This document shows, piece after piece, positions 16,951-25,252 of a stretch of DNA of 64,000 nt. Both the position numbers and the translations under genes were made by a program. The notes under the pieces are model-generated. The model ran no database searches, was not told where the DNA came from, and worked only from the letters and a program-made list of their open reading frames with translations. Positions within the stretch are counted from its first letter, which is position 1. Each line of letters starts with the position of its first letter. Source of the DNA: Arthrobacter sp. StoSoilA2 (GTDB lineage Bacteria > Actinomycetota > Actinomycetes > Actinomycetales > Micrococcaceae); NCBI RefSeq assembly GCF_019977195.1, contig NZ_AP024643.1:4588001-4652000 (forward strand), given 5' to 3'.

Positions 16951-17964
16951 TTAGCTGCATGCCGCAACTGGTAGGTCCTGCCACTGGGGTCGGCATCCGA
17001 TACCGAGAAGTCCGAAGACGGTGTTGACGGATTCGCGGAGGGTTTCCAGTTGGGCCCGCGAGCGCCTGTGGGCGGCAGTTGCTTCTGCCACTGTGGTTTT
17101 CCGAAAACGGACTTTGTCCCCTGGCCTTGCTTGGGCCAGGACATCCAGTCCGGTGCTGGTTACTACTGCAAGTACGGGATACCCGGCGGTGACGCCTCTT
17201 CCCCGGTGCAGTACCAGCAACTCTTCCCGTGAGGGAACCTCGACGGCGCCCACTGGCACTCCGCGGGACAGCACCTCACCGCTGGAAGTTCTTTCCGGAA
17301 GTTCTCCGCCGAGCCGCAGGCCGATGTGGTTGCTGCGGCCACTGACGGCGTATTCCGAGGTGAAGAGCAGTTCACCGGATTCGCCAAATTCGGCGACATC
17401 CGGCCCATCGGTCACATCGACCAACAGATCTGTTCCCATGCTTGGCCGTTCAAGGCCCAGCCTGAAGAGTGGAAGGTCAAAGTACGGCTGGCGTACCGGG
17501 CCAACACTCCTACGGGTGGGGAGCGTGGTTCCTTCCCGAAGCTGAAGTCCGAATCCCACCACGGTGTCCGGTGCGCAGCTGCCTAGCAGAGTTTCGGCTT
17601 CCAGCGAGCCGTGGATAGCCAGGTAGGCGCGGAGCCCGCGGTGGATTCCGCGGATGGACACCGCTTCTCCGGAACGCACCGAGACCGGTTCCCACTGACT
17701 GCACGGTCGTCCACCGACCGTGAGCGTGAGCGGGGCACCGGTGACGGCGATCAGGATGTCGGCGTCGGCCTTCATCCGAAAATCAAGGGCCGTGATCTCC
17801 ATCAGGGGATCGTTGTCCGGATTGCCGGCCAGGATATTGGCGGCCCGGGCCGAGTACTGGTCCAGGGCGCCGTTGACCGGAAGCCCGAAACGCGGTCCGC
17901 GGGTCCTGCCGAGGTCGGTGACCACGGAGTTGCCCGGCTGCTGGATCAGGATTGCCCCGCTCAT
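16951..17964 (-). CDS. 5-oxoprolinase/carboxyltransferase subunit C-like protein (PxpC/KipA family)
   Basis: 337 residues from MSGAILIQQPGNSV at 17964, overlapping the subunit B gene by 4 nt (ATGA). The segments VVTDLGRTRGPRFGLPVNGALDQYSARAAN and NDPLMEITALDF match the N-terminus of PxpC/KipA and of the carboxyltransferase half of urea amidolyase. YPVLAVVTSTGLDVLAQARPGDKVRF near the C-terminus is also typical. In the canonical complex, PxpC with PxpB phosphorylates 5-oxoproline for PxpA. The neighbouring A and B subunits are divergent, so another lactam or carboxylate substrate is possible. Confidence 0.85.
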   Translation of the reverse strand: MSGAILIQQPGNSVVTDLGRTRGPRFGLPVNGALDQYSARAANILAGNPDNDPLMEITALDFRMKADADILIAVTGAPLTLTVGGRPCSQWEPVSVRSGEAVSIRGIHRGLRAYLAIHGSLEAETLLGSCAPDTVVGFGLQLREGTTLPTRRSVGPVRQPYFDLPLFRLGLERPSMGTDLLVDVTDGPDVAEFGESGELLFTSEYAVSGRSNHIGLRLGGELPERTSSGEVLSRGVPVGAVEVPSREELLVLHRGRGVTAGYPVLAVVTSTGLDVLAQARPGDKVRFRKTTVAEATAAHRRSRAQLETLRESVNTVFGLLGIGCRPQWQDLPVAACS

Positions 17965-18698
17965 GGCTGCCCCTCCAACTCCAGTGGCTCCAATTCCACC
18001 CCAGCGAAGGTGTGGAAGTCCTCCGCGCGGATCTGGCGGAACCTGAGGATGTCGCCTGGCTTGTACGGGACCAGCGGTTCGCGCCGGATATTCAGTACGG
18101 ACAACGGGGTCTGGCCGATGACGCACCAGCCGCCCGGGGCAACAGCAGGCGCGATAACTGCCTGGCGCCCGGCCACCGCCACGGCCCCCGCAGGCACGCT
18201 GAGCCGGGGATCCTTCAAACGCGGGACGGGCTTGGGGAACATGGGCCCGTCCATCATGGGCGAGCCCGCAGGCGCACCCAGGCAGCGGACTGTGTAGGTC
18301 TTTTCGGTGTGGAGGCGGATGACCTCGTCCACTGGGATGCCCTGGTGCTCAGCAACACGCACCAAATCCGGGCCGTATTCGCCGCCGTAAACCACAGGTA
18401 CATCGAACTCCCGGGGCGCCCTCTGCGACCCGCCCGCGTGGGCGATCTCCAGGAGCCCGAGCCTGACGAACGCGCGAACCTGGCGGGCGGAAACCAGGAT
18501 GGGATCGAACTCAACCAGCACGGAGTCGTACGTAGGAACCGCACCGTGAAGGCCCTCGGCGCCGCAGCTTTCCAGCCAGTCGGCCAAGCTGTGGACGGTC
18601 AGCCAGTTGTCTTCGCTGGCCTCCGAGATCGCCACGACGCGCAGTGCGGAGTCTCCGGATTCGTAGATCTCGGTCGGAGCCGTTGAGAGTACGGACAT
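17961..18698 (-). CDS. 5-oxoprolinase subunit B-like protein (PxpB/KipI family)
   Basis: 245 residues. It has the family start ESGDSALRVV, PTYDSVLVEFDP, DVPVVYGGEYGPDL, RVPAG-like LSVPAGAVAVAGRQAVI and the C-terminal SPGGW-like APGGWCVIGQTPL. The segment that in canonical PxpB reads GFxPGFxYLGGL is here LGAPAGSPMMDGPM, a clear departure in the region lining the active site. It is translationally coupled to subunit C and separated from subunit A by 1 bp. Membership of the PxpB/KipI family is firm; 5-oxoproline as substrate is doubtful. Confidence 0.85.
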   Translation of the reverse strand: MSVLSTAPTEIYESGDSALRVVAISEASEDNWLTVHSLADWLESCGAEGLHGAVPTYDSVLVEFDPILVSARQVRAFVRLGLLEIAHAGGSQRAPREFDVPVVYGGEYGPDLVRVAEHQGIPVDEVIRLHTEKTYTVRCLGAPAGSPMMDGPMFPKPVPRLKDPRLSVPAGAVAVAGRQAVIAPAVAPGGWCVIGQTPLSVLNIRREPLVPYKPGDILRFRQIRAEDFHTFAGVELEPLELEGQP

Positions 18699-18699
18699 G

Positions 18700-19488
18700 T
18701 CAGGCCGCCTTCCTCTTGGCGTCCATGACCTCGGCCAGCGGGGTGACGCGCACGCCGGCGGAGACGAGCTCCGAGCGGATCAGACGGGCAAGTTCCACCG
18801 CACCGGGGTTATCGCCGTGGAGGAGGACGGTGTCGACATCGATATCCATGTCCACGCCGTTGGCGCAGCGGATCTTGCCTTCGACAACCATGCGCAGGGT
18901 CCGCTCCACGATCTCTGCCGGTTCGTGCAAGACGGCGCCCGTCTGGCTCCGGGGAACCAACGTGCCGTCTTCCTGATAGCCACGGTCCACGATGCCAACG
19001 ATTGCCACGTCCAGTCCCGCGTTGCGCGCTGCCCTGGCCAGTTCGCCTTCCTGCGCCACCACGATGAGCTCGTTGTCCACAGAGGCAGCGGCTTCCGCCA
19101 CGGCCTGTGCATAGTCGGCGCGGACGGCCACGAGGTTGCCCAGCCGGCCGTGAGGAGCAATGTGGGTGACCTTGGTGCCTTGGAAGGCGGCAAAGCCGTT
19201 CAGGGCGCCGAGCTGGTAGAGCACATCGTTCTGTACTTCCTGAGCACTCAGGCCCATGTCACGGCGACCAAAGCCACGCAGGTCCGGGAAGCTCGGGTGG
19301 GCGCCGATGCCTACGCCGCGGCGAACGCATTCAGCAACAGTGGAGGCCATGATGTCGGGATCACCGGCGTGGAACCCGCATGCGATATTGGCGCTTGTGA
19401 CGATCTCCAGGAGCTCGGAATCGTCGCCAATGGTGTAGGCGCCGAATCCCTCCCCAAGATCCGCTACAAGATCAATTGTCGGGTTCAC
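18700..19488 (-). CDS. LamB/YcsF family protein (5-oxoprolinase subunit A-like)
   Basis: 262 residues if it starts at the GTG at 19488 (VNPTIDLVADLGEGFG), which places the family motif DLxxDLGEgfG at the very N-terminus as usual; an ATG at 19533 would add 15 residues. NIACGFHAGDP, GAHPSFPDLRGFGRR and LLHGDNPGAVELAR are conserved. The canonical KPHGALYN is changed to APHGRLGN, and the E-x-FADR motif to GIVDRGY. PxpA hydrolyses phosphorylated 5-oxoproline to glutamate. These changes, matched in subunit B, suggest an altered substrate. It is the first gene of the operon. Confidence 0.85.
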   Translation of the reverse strand: MNPTIDLVADLGEGFGAYTIGDDSELLEIVTSANIACGFHAGDPDIMASTVAECVRRGVGIGAHPSFPDLRGFGRRDMGLSAQEVQNDVLYQLGALNGFAAFQGTKVTHIAPHGRLGNLVAVRADYAQAVAEAAASVDNELIVVAQEGELARAARNAGLDVAIVGIVDRGYQEDGTLVPRSQTGAVLHEPAEIVERTLRMVVEGKIRCANGVDMDIDVDTVLLHGDNPGAVELARLIRSELVSAGVRVTPLAEVMDAKRKAA

Positions 19489-19670
19489 GTGGTTCTCTTT
19501 CCGTGGTTTTGCATTCAAGTCCGGGAAGGGCATAAATAATCTGCTCGAGGATTAGTTGAATTCCCGGTAAATGTCTGACGCTTATGGATTCCAAAGCGTT
19601 GCCTGAAGTTCTTTCCAAAAGTCTCGCACCGGTCAACCATGTTGCACAAAGACCTAATAGCTATCCCGTG

Positions 19671-19685
19671 ATAGCTCTCCGTTAT
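19671..19685. promoter_or_regulatory. ATA-N9-TAT site, candidate NAC-like LysR box
   Basis: ATAGCTCTCCGTTAT fits ATA-N9-TAT, the known binding consensus of the LysR regulator NAC of enteric bacteria. It overlaps an inverted repeat AGCTATC (19659-19665)/GATAGCT (19670-19676). The site is in the control region between the pxpA-like gene and the divergent NAC-like LysR gene. Confidence 0.5.
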
Positions 19686-19788
19686 GACCTGCACCACCCT
19701 GTACTGTGGCAGGGGTCCCAGTGCTGCCCCGGATAGAATTTCCTTATGGCATGCCACCCGGGGACGTGGCTCTCTAGGAAGGCAGATC

Positions 19789-20742
19789 ATGGACACACGA
19801 AAGCTTTCATACTTCGTGCAGATCGTTGATTCGGGAAGCATTACCAAGGCCGCCGCCGCCCTGCACGTTGCCCAGCCTGCTCTCAGCCAGCAAGTATCCG
19901 CACTGGAGAACGACCTCAAGCAGCGGCTCCTGATCCGGAGCAAGCAAGGTGTTGAGCCGACCGCAGCCGGGCATACGCTATACCGCCATGCCCAGTCGAT
20001 CCTGCGCCTGGTTGAGCAGGCCCGGCAGGACGTTGCCACCTCCGGAGCTGCACCCTCCGGCAGGGTCTCCATCGCGATCGCGCCCTACAGCATGGCTTCC
20101 AGCCTGACGCCCCAGATCATCAGGGAAGTGGGACGGCGTTACCCGGATATCGTGGTCCACCTGACAGAGATTTTCGGCGGCGTGTTGAGCGAAGCCATCA
20201 AGAACGGCCGCCTCGACATGGCCCTCATCTACGAGCCCGGGAAGATCCGAGGGGTTCAGTTCACCACCATGATCGTGGAAGACCTTCACCTGGTGGTCCA
20301 CCCGGACGTGGACCTCGCCCTCGGCAAAGACGGCAAGGACACCATCACGCTCGCGGAAGCGAGCACGGTGGGACTGTTCCTTCCCGAGAAGAACCACACG
20401 CTGCGGCAGCTCATTGAGAAGGGCCTGGCCGACCAGGACCTGCCGCTCCGCCTGGTGGGGGAAGTGGAGTCTGTCCCTTCGCTGATCCGGCTTATCCGAG
20501 CGAACCTGGGCGGCACTGTCCTACCCAAATCCGCTGCCGATGCCCTCTTCCCGGACCAGGATTTCAAGGTGTTGCGCATCATCGAGCCTGGCCTGCAGAG
20601 CAAGATCGCCCTCTGCACACCCGACCACGAGCCACTCTCCGAGGCTGCCTCCGCTGTGCTGCTGGTGGTCAAGGAGATGCTGCACCAACAACTGATCAAC
20701 AAGTACGGAACCGACCCCGTGCAGCTACCGGCCCATCCATAA
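19789..20742 (+). CDS. LysR family transcriptional regulator, NAC-like
   Basis: 317 residues from MDTRKLSYFVQIVDSGSI at 19789, with AGGAAGG 6 bp upstream; the frame is open to 19684 but without a site. The N-terminal winged helix (ITKAAAALHVAQPALSQQVSALE) is very close to that of the nitrogen assimilation regulator NAC. The effector domain from about residue 90 begins GRVSIAIAPYSMASSLTPQI. It is divergent from the pxpA-like operon, the classic layout for a LysR regulator and its target. ATA-N9-TAT sites are present here and upstream of the aminotransferase-aldolase pair at 23172, so both may be under its control. Confidence 0.9.
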   Translation: MDTRKLSYFVQIVDSGSITKAAAALHVAQPALSQQVSALENDLKQRLLIRSKQGVEPTAAGHTLYRHAQSILRLVEQARQDVATSGAAPSGRVSIAIAPYSMASSLTPQIIREVGRRYPDIVVHLTEIFGGVLSEAIKNGRLDMALIYEPGKIRGVQFTTMIVEDLHLVVHPDVDLALGKDGKDTITLAEASTVGLFLPEKNHTLRQLIEKGLADQDLPLRLVGEVESVPSLIRLIRANLGGTVLPKSAADALFPDQDFKVLRIIEPGLQSKIALCTPDHEPLSEAASAVLLVVKEMLHQQLINKYGTDPVQLPAHP

Positions 20743-20866
20743 CAAAGCCTTATCCGGACAGTCAGCTTTGGTCTTATTCAATGCCGTTTTAATTTCCTAC
20801 TATCGAATTAGCAAGAAATTCGAAAGCAGCTCACGGATTCCGCGGGCAAGTTCAAAGGAATAAACG

Positions 20867-21088
20867 GTGAAAAAGATCAGCACGGCCGGATGGGTTTCCA
20901 ATCCAACCCGCGGAACGATGAGCGCACGAACCGGATTTCACTGCCCACGGAATGGTTTTTGGCGTCCGATCGGTGGCATTGGTGAACCATTGTTCGTCTT
21001 CGAAGGAAGCCTGATGCCCGCCCACGCCGGCAGCAGCATCGAATGGCACCTCGTGGACACCCGCCCCGGACACTCCGGACTTGACTGA
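20867..21088 (+). CDS. Small protein with CPxxGxW motif
   Basis: 73 residues from a GTG at 20867 with AAAGGAA about 8 bp upstream. The order ARTGFHCPRNGFWRP, then EPLFVFEGSLMPAHAGSSIEWHLVD, matches a pattern I recall from small bacterial proteins of unknown function (RTG..CP..G.W, then G..MP...G....W.L). The lone cysteine and the tryptophans suggest a compact fold rather than a random frame. No signal peptide or membrane helix. It lies alone after the LysR gene, followed by a terminator at 21160. Function unknown. Confidence 0.55.
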   Translation: MKKISTAGWVSNPTRGTMSARTGFHCPRNGFWRPIGGIGEPLFVFEGSLMPAHAGSSIEWHLVDTRPGHSGLD

Positions 21089-21159
21089 CCCATCCGTCCC
21101 AGGCTTCCCGCGAAACCCGGCCAGCCGCCGTCGTACATCAACAAAAGCCGTAGCACCTT

Positions 21160-21191
21160 AAGGCGCCCTGCCACTGGCAAGGCGCCTTTAT
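21160..21191 (+). terminator. Rho-independent terminator
   Basis: AAGGCGCC (21160-21167) pairs with GGCGCCTT (21181-21188), followed by TTAT. It can serve the small gene at 20867 and, on the other strand, the aldolase operon ending at 21267. Confidence 0.8.
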
Positions 21192-21266
21192 CATGCCCAA
21201 AAGAGTGCACACCAAAGGGCCGGCCGCAACGCCTTCCAAGACGCGCGACCGGCCCTGTGCGGACGG

Positions 21267-21941
21267 TTAGTCTTCGACCAGGAGGCCCTTCTCCTTGAGC
21301 TTCTCTGTCAGGCCGCAGAGCTCGATGGTGTTGCCGCCGTCGTGGTACAGCTTGATGAGTTCGCGCTCGTGGTCGTCGCGGGCCTGGGACAGTGCAATGA
21401 CTTCCTCGGCCTCCTCACGACGGATAACCACCACGCCGTCGGCGTCACCGCGGAGGATGTCGCCGGGGTAGATGATTTCGTCGCCGAAGACGATGGGGTG
21501 GTTGATCGGGCCGAGGGTTTCCTTGACTGTGCCCTTGATGCTGACGCTGCCGGAGAACACGGGCAGGCCGAGTTCGATCAGGTCCTGGGTGTCGCGCACG
21601 CCGGAATCGGTGACCATCGCGGCGATGCCCTTGGCCTTCATGGCGTTGCCCAGGACGTCGCCGAACGTGCCGGCCTCGGTCATTTCCTGCGCCCCCACCA
21701 GGACGACGTCGCCTGCCTGGGCGTAGTGGATGGCGACCTGAAGCATGAGGTTGTCCTGCGGCGCACAAGCGACAGTAACGGCCGGGCCGCAGAAAGACAT
21801 GGAACGGTCGATCGGTTTGATCCTGGAACTCAACGCGCCGCGGCGGCCCTGTGCTTCATGGATGGTCGCTGAGGAAAAGGCAGCGAGGCGGCTGACGACG
21901 TCGGCATCAGGGCGCTCGAACTTGGTCTTAACGTGGATCAT
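21267..21941 (-). CDS. RraA-like 4-carboxy-4-hydroxy-2-oxoadipate aldolase/oxaloacetate decarboxylase
   Basis: 224 residues from MIHVKTKFERPDADVV at 21941; the open frame further upstream is the aminotransferase gene in another frame. SSATIHEAQGRRGAL, GDVLGNAMKAKGIAAMVTDSGVRD and GDEIIYPGDILRGDADGVVVIRR are typical of HMG/CHA aldolases (LigK/GalC/ProA group), where Arg and Asp of GVRD and the GDVLGNA loop bind the substrate and metal. The family cleaves 4-hydroxy-4-carboxy-2-oxoadipate to pyruvate and oxaloacetate and decarboxylates oxaloacetate. It overlaps the upstream aminotransferase by 14 nt, which suggests that oxaloacetate or a 4-hydroxy-amino acid links both steps. Confidence 0.88.
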   Translation of the reverse strand: MIHVKTKFERPDADVVSRLAAFSSATIHEAQGRRGALSSRIKPIDRSMSFCGPAVTVACAPQDNLMLQVAIHYAQAGDVVLVGAQEMTEAGTFGDVLGNAMKAKGIAAMVTDSGVRDTQDLIELGLPVFSGSVSIKGTVKETLGPINHPIVFGDEIIYPGDILRGDADGVVVIRREEAEEVIALSQARDDHERELIKLYHDGGNTIELCGLTEKLKEKGLLVED

Positions 21942-23172
21942 TTGAGGGATCTTTCTGTGGGGCCTGGGACAGGGCGTTGACGGCGTCGCGGATTGAGTCC
22001 ACGCCGGCGTTGATGGTCTCCAGCGAGGTGGCGAAGGAGATCCGGAAGTAAGGGCCCAAGCCGTAGGCCGAGCCCTGGATGACGGCCACGCGGGCCGCGT
22101 CCAGCAGGTAGAGCGTGAAGTCCTGGTCGTTCTCGATGACCTTGCCATCGGGTGCGGTTTTGCCGATAACGCCGCTGCAGTTCACGTACGCGTAGAAGGC
22201 GCCTTCCGCTGGAGCGACGGACAGTCCGTTGATGGCGTTGAGACCTTCGACGGCGGCGTCCCGGCGCTTGCGATACACCTCCACGCTGTCGCGGACGAAG
22301 GACTGGTCGCCGTTCAGCGCCGCTGCTGCGGCAGCCTGGCTGATGGACGAGGGGCACGAGGATGTCTGCGATTGCAGCTTGTTCATTGCCGCGATCAAGG
22401 GCGCCGGACCCACACCGTAGCCGAGTCGCCAGCCAGTCATGGCATACGCCTTGGAGACTCCATTGACCAGCAGGATGCGGTCCTTGAGCGCCGGTGCGGC
22501 GGTGACCAGGCTGGTGACGCGGCCATCGCCGAAGTGGATTTCGTCGTAGATCTCGTCGGTGAGAATGAAGACGTGCGGGTGCTCCTCAAGGACCGCCCCC
22601 AGTGCCCGCAGTTCCTCGCGTGAGTAAACGGCGCCGGTCGGGTTGGATGGCGCGTTGAGGATGAGCCATTTGGTCTTGGGGGTGATGGCCTGTTCCAGGG
22701 CAGCCGGTGTCAGCTTGAAGTCTTTGTCTTCGCCGCAAGGGACGATCACAGGCGTGCCGTCGTTGGCGAGGACCATATCAGGGTAGGAAACCCAGTACGG
22801 CGCGGGGACGATCACTTCGTCGCCTTCGTTGAGCGAGGCCATCAGGGCAACGTAGAGAACCTGCTTGGCACCGCCGCCGATGGTCAGCTGATTGGGCTCA
22901 TAGTGATGCCCGGTGTAGTTCTCGATCTTGCGGAGGATCGCGGTCTGCAGCTCGGGCGTACCGGTCACCGAGGTGTACTTGGTCTCGCCGGCGTTGATCG
23001 CTTCGATGGCGGCAGCCTTGATGTGCTCCGGGGTATCGAAGTCCGGTTCGCCGACGGTCAGGTCGATGATCGGGATGCCTTCAGCTTTCAGTTCGCGGAC
23101 CCGGGCGGCGGCGGCGACGCTCGCTGAGGTCTTGATGCGGGTGACCCTCGACGCCGGCACGTAGTCGGACAT
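21928..23172 (-). CDS. Aspartate aminotransferase-like class I aminotransferase
   Basis: 414 residues from MSDYVPASRVTRIKTS at 23172, with GGAGGAG 3-4 bp upstream. Motifs are IIDLTVGEPDFDTPEHIK, ETKYTSVTGTPELQ, NAPSNPTGAVYS, LTDEIYDEIHF, the PLP lysine in VNGVSKAYAMTGWRLGYGVG, and FRISFATS. This is the I-gamma aspartate aminotransferase subgroup. It pairs with the RraA-type aldolase downstream, so it may feed a 4-hydroxy-2-oxoacid to that enzyme or recycle oxaloacetate to aspartate. The upstream region holds an ATA-N9-TAT site at 23279-23293. Confidence 0.92.
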   Translation of the reverse strand: MSDYVPASRVTRIKTSASVAAAARVRELKAEGIPIIDLTVGEPDFDTPEHIKAAAIEAINAGETKYTSVTGTPELQTAILRKIENYTGHHYEPNQLTIGGGAKQVLYVALMASLNEGDEVIVPAPYWVSYPDMVLANDGTPVIVPCGEDKDFKLTPAALEQAITPKTKWLILNAPSNPTGAVYSREELRALGAVLEEHPHVFILTDEIYDEIHFGDGRVTSLVTAAPALKDRILLVNGVSKAYAMTGWRLGYGVGPAPLIAAMNKLQSQTSSCPSSISQAAAAAALNGDQSFVRDSVEVYRKRRDAAVEGLNAINGLSVAPAEGAFYAYVNCSGVIGKTAPDGKVIENDQDFTLYLLDAARVAVIQGSAYGLGPYFRISFATSLETINAGVDSIRDAVNALSQAPQKDPSNDPR

Positions 23173-23278
23173 GTCTCCTCCAGGAATGTGGAACTCAGGA
23201 CGCGCGGATTCGCGCATCCCCTTTTTCGAGACTAGGGATCCGCGGGCGCTGTGGATAAGACCTAATGTGCGTGGATCA

Positions 23279-23293
23279 ATAAGGGACTCTTAT
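23279..23293. promoter_or_regulatory. ATA-N9-TAT site upstream of the aminotransferase-aldolase pair
   Basis: ATAAGGGACTCTTAT is a near-perfect inverted repeat (ATAAG-N5-CTTAT) and fits ATA-N9-TAT. It lies about 107 bp before the aminotransferase start. Like the site at 19671 it is preceded by GACCTAAT and followed by GAC. Confidence 0.5.
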
Positions 23294-23410
23294 GACGCGC
23301 TTCCATGCACTTTGCTTATGGGTTCACGCGGTATTGGTATTTCCTCCCGCGGCTGAAGGATGCCTAGATTCATAGCTCAGAAGTGTTCGCCACTCGTCGG
23401 AAAGGAGCCC

Positions 23411-23950
23411 ATGCGAGCCGCAACCGTTTCCGTTCAAGCCCGGTCAGCTACCGGCCGCTACACCTACCGGGCCAAGGCGTCACGGTCAGAAGCCCCGTCT
23501 CATGCAGCGGCCAAAGGTGAGCGCGCCAGGCTCGCCCATGCACTTGCAGCGCATCGCCAGCTCCTGTCCCATGCTTCCAGCGCCATCAGGACCCTGACCG
23601 CGGCGCGGAACGACATGATCGCCCAAGCCTTGGAAGACGGGCTGACCTTGACCACAGTTGCCGCAGTCACCGGGGAGAACCTGCGGACTGTCCGGACCAT
23701 CGGTTTGGCTTATGACGACCTCCACGCGAGCGGAGTCCCCCGCGATGCGCACGTGGCCAGGTTGAAGGCCAAGAGTGACGAGTTGAAAGCAGCTGGACTA
23801 CATCGTGACGGGATCACGGAGGCACGCGAGGCCCTGATCGTCATGGCTCTCCGCACCCAGGTTTTCGATGACCTCGAACTCGCCTCGTTGACCGCGCTCA
23901 CTCCTGACCACATCCGACGGGCATCCCGGGGCCTTGCGCGGTCGGCGTAG
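23411..23950 (+). CDS. Hypothetical protein with HTH-like segment
   Basis: 179 residues from MRAATVSVQARSATG at 23411, with AAAGGAG 4 bp upstream; a longer frame from 23360 lacks a site. The protein is basic at the N-terminus and mostly helical. ALEDGLTLTTVAAVTGENLRTVRTIG looks like a helix-turn-helix that would sense a DNA site, as in sigma-70 region 4-like or RHH/HTH adaptors, and a second similar unit is seen at LELASLTALTPDHIRRASRGL. The repeated helical layout suggests a DNA-binding or scaffold protein. No family is recognised with certainty. Confidence 0.7.
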   Translation: MRAATVSVQARSATGRYTYRAKASRSEAPSHAAAKGERARLAHALAAHRQLLSHASSAIRTLTAARNDMIAQALEDGLTLTTVAAVTGENLRTVRTIGLAYDDLHASGVPRDAHVARLKAKSDELKAAGLHRDGITEAREALIVMALRTQVFDDLELASLTALTPDHIRRASRGLARSA

Positions 23951-24050
23951 CGCGACGCTCCGTCGGAGTCCCACTGCCGGCCCGGCTAACTGGGACGGAA
24001 CCTAAGCGCCCATCGTTGAACCCACGAGTCGTGGAGGGTAGAACGGAGGC

Positions 24051-24455
24051 ATGACCGACGTGAACTCCTGGATGAGCCAATATATCCGCGCGTGGACCTC
24101 GAATGAGCCCGATGACATCCGGGCATTGTTCACTGAGGACGCCATCTACTACGACAAGCCGAACACTGAATCACCGTGGAACGGCCATGAAGAAATCGTG
24201 AAAGCATGGTTGGACGCCGGCGACACGCCCGATGATTGGACCTTCGAGTGGACGCTCCTTGGCCAGGATGGTGACACGGCTTTCGTCCAGGCCGTGACCA
24301 CCTACCTCAACGGCGAGCCTACCTACGACAACCTTTGGGTCATCCGCTTTGCCCAGGATGGTCGTGCGCGCGAATTCACCGAGTGGTACATGGCCAGGAA
24401 GGAATCAACGCCGGACACCGAGCCCGACAGTACAACCGGGGAAGTGGCTCAGTAG
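24051..24455 (+). CDS. SnoaL-like/NTF2-fold protein
   Basis: 134 residues starting MTDVNSWMSQYIRAWTSNEPDDIRALFTEDAIYY, with the cone-shaped NTF2 fold pattern: an N-terminal helix pair, WNGHEEIVKAWLDAGD, and strands WTFEWTLLGQDGDTAFVQAVTTY and NLWVIRFAQDGRAREFTEWYM. Such proteins act as small cyclases, hydratases, or ligand-binding domains; no function can be assigned. The 3' end overlaps the end of the convergent hpaI gene by 7 bp. Confidence 0.88.
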   Translation: MTDVNSWMSQYIRAWTSNEPDDIRALFTEDAIYYDKPNTESPWNGHEEIVKAWLDAGDTPDDWTFEWTLLGQDGDTAFVQAVTTYLNGEPTYDNLWVIRFAQDGRAREFTEWYMARKESTPDTEPDSTTGEVAQ

Positions 24456-25252
24456 CTGTCGCGCTCCGCCGTTTCGGACACAGGAATGAACGTCGAGGCG
24501 AACCCTTCCGAGGCGCGGGCCAGAACAGCAACATCGGCGCCCACCAGCACAAAGGAGGCACCGGCGTCGAGATAGGCGCGGGCGGTGGACTCATTGAAGG
24601 CATTGACGCCGGCTGGTTTGCCGGCCGCTTTGGCGGCTTCGAGGCAATGCTCGACGACGGCCCTCACCAAGGGATTTTCCTGCTGTCCCAGCAAACCCAT
24701 GGAGGCCGCGAGGTCCGAGGGGCCAAGGAAGATGCCGTCCACGCCGTCGACAGACAGGATTTCCTCCACAGCCGAAGCCGCTGCCTCGGATTCAATCTGA
24801 ACTGTGAGGCTGATCGATTCTGAAGCAGCAGCAAGGTAGTCGGGAACACGGTTCCAGCGTGACGCCCTGGCCAAAGCAGAACCCACACCACGTACACCCA
24901 GCGGCGGATAGCGGACGGCTGCCACTGCGGAAGCGGCTTCGAACGCAGAATTCACCATGGGAATCAGGAGATTCTGCACTCCGAGGTCAAGGTATTGCTT
25001 GATGACCACGGTGTCGTTGACCGGCGGCCGGACCATGGCCTGCACGGGGTAGCCACTCACGGCATGGAGTTGCGCAAGAATCGATTCGAGGCCATTGGGA
25101 CTGTGCTCGGCGTCGATCAACAGCCAGTCCAGCCCGGATCCCGCACACACCTCAGCCACCAATGGGCTACCGGAACAAACCCACATGCCAGCCAACGGAC
25201 GGCCAGCCTCTGAGAGGGCCGAATAGAAGGTGGGGCTCAGTCGAAATTGCAT
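24449..25252 (-). CDS. hpaI: 4-hydroxy-2-oxoheptanedioate aldolase (HpaI/HpcH family)
   Basis: 267 residues of the class II HpcH/HpaI aldolase family. Landmarks are GMWVCSGSPLVAEVCAGSGLDWLLIDAEHSPN (His of DAEHSPN), QAMVRPPVND, DLGVQNLLIPMV, VQIESEAA (metal-ligand Glu) and DGIFLGPSDLAASMG (metal-ligand Asp). It splits 4-hydroxy-2-oxoheptanedioate to pyruvate and succinic semialdehyde, the last step of the homoprotocatechuate pathway. Its start lies within the hpaH 3' end (16-nt overlap), so translation is coupled. Last gene of the hpa operon. Confidence 0.92.
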   Translation of the reverse strand: MQFRLSPTFYSALSEAGRPLAGMWVCSGSPLVAEVCAGSGLDWLLIDAEHSPNGLESILAQLHAVSGYPVQAMVRPPVNDTVVIKQYLDLGVQNLLIPMVNSAFEAASAVAAVRYPPLGVRGVGSALARASRWNRVPDYLAAASESISLTVQIESEAAASAVEEILSVDGVDGIFLGPSDLAASMGLLGQQENPLVRAVVEHCLEAAKAAGKPAGVNAFNESTARAYLDAGASFVLVGADVAVLARASEGFASTFIPVSETAERDSY

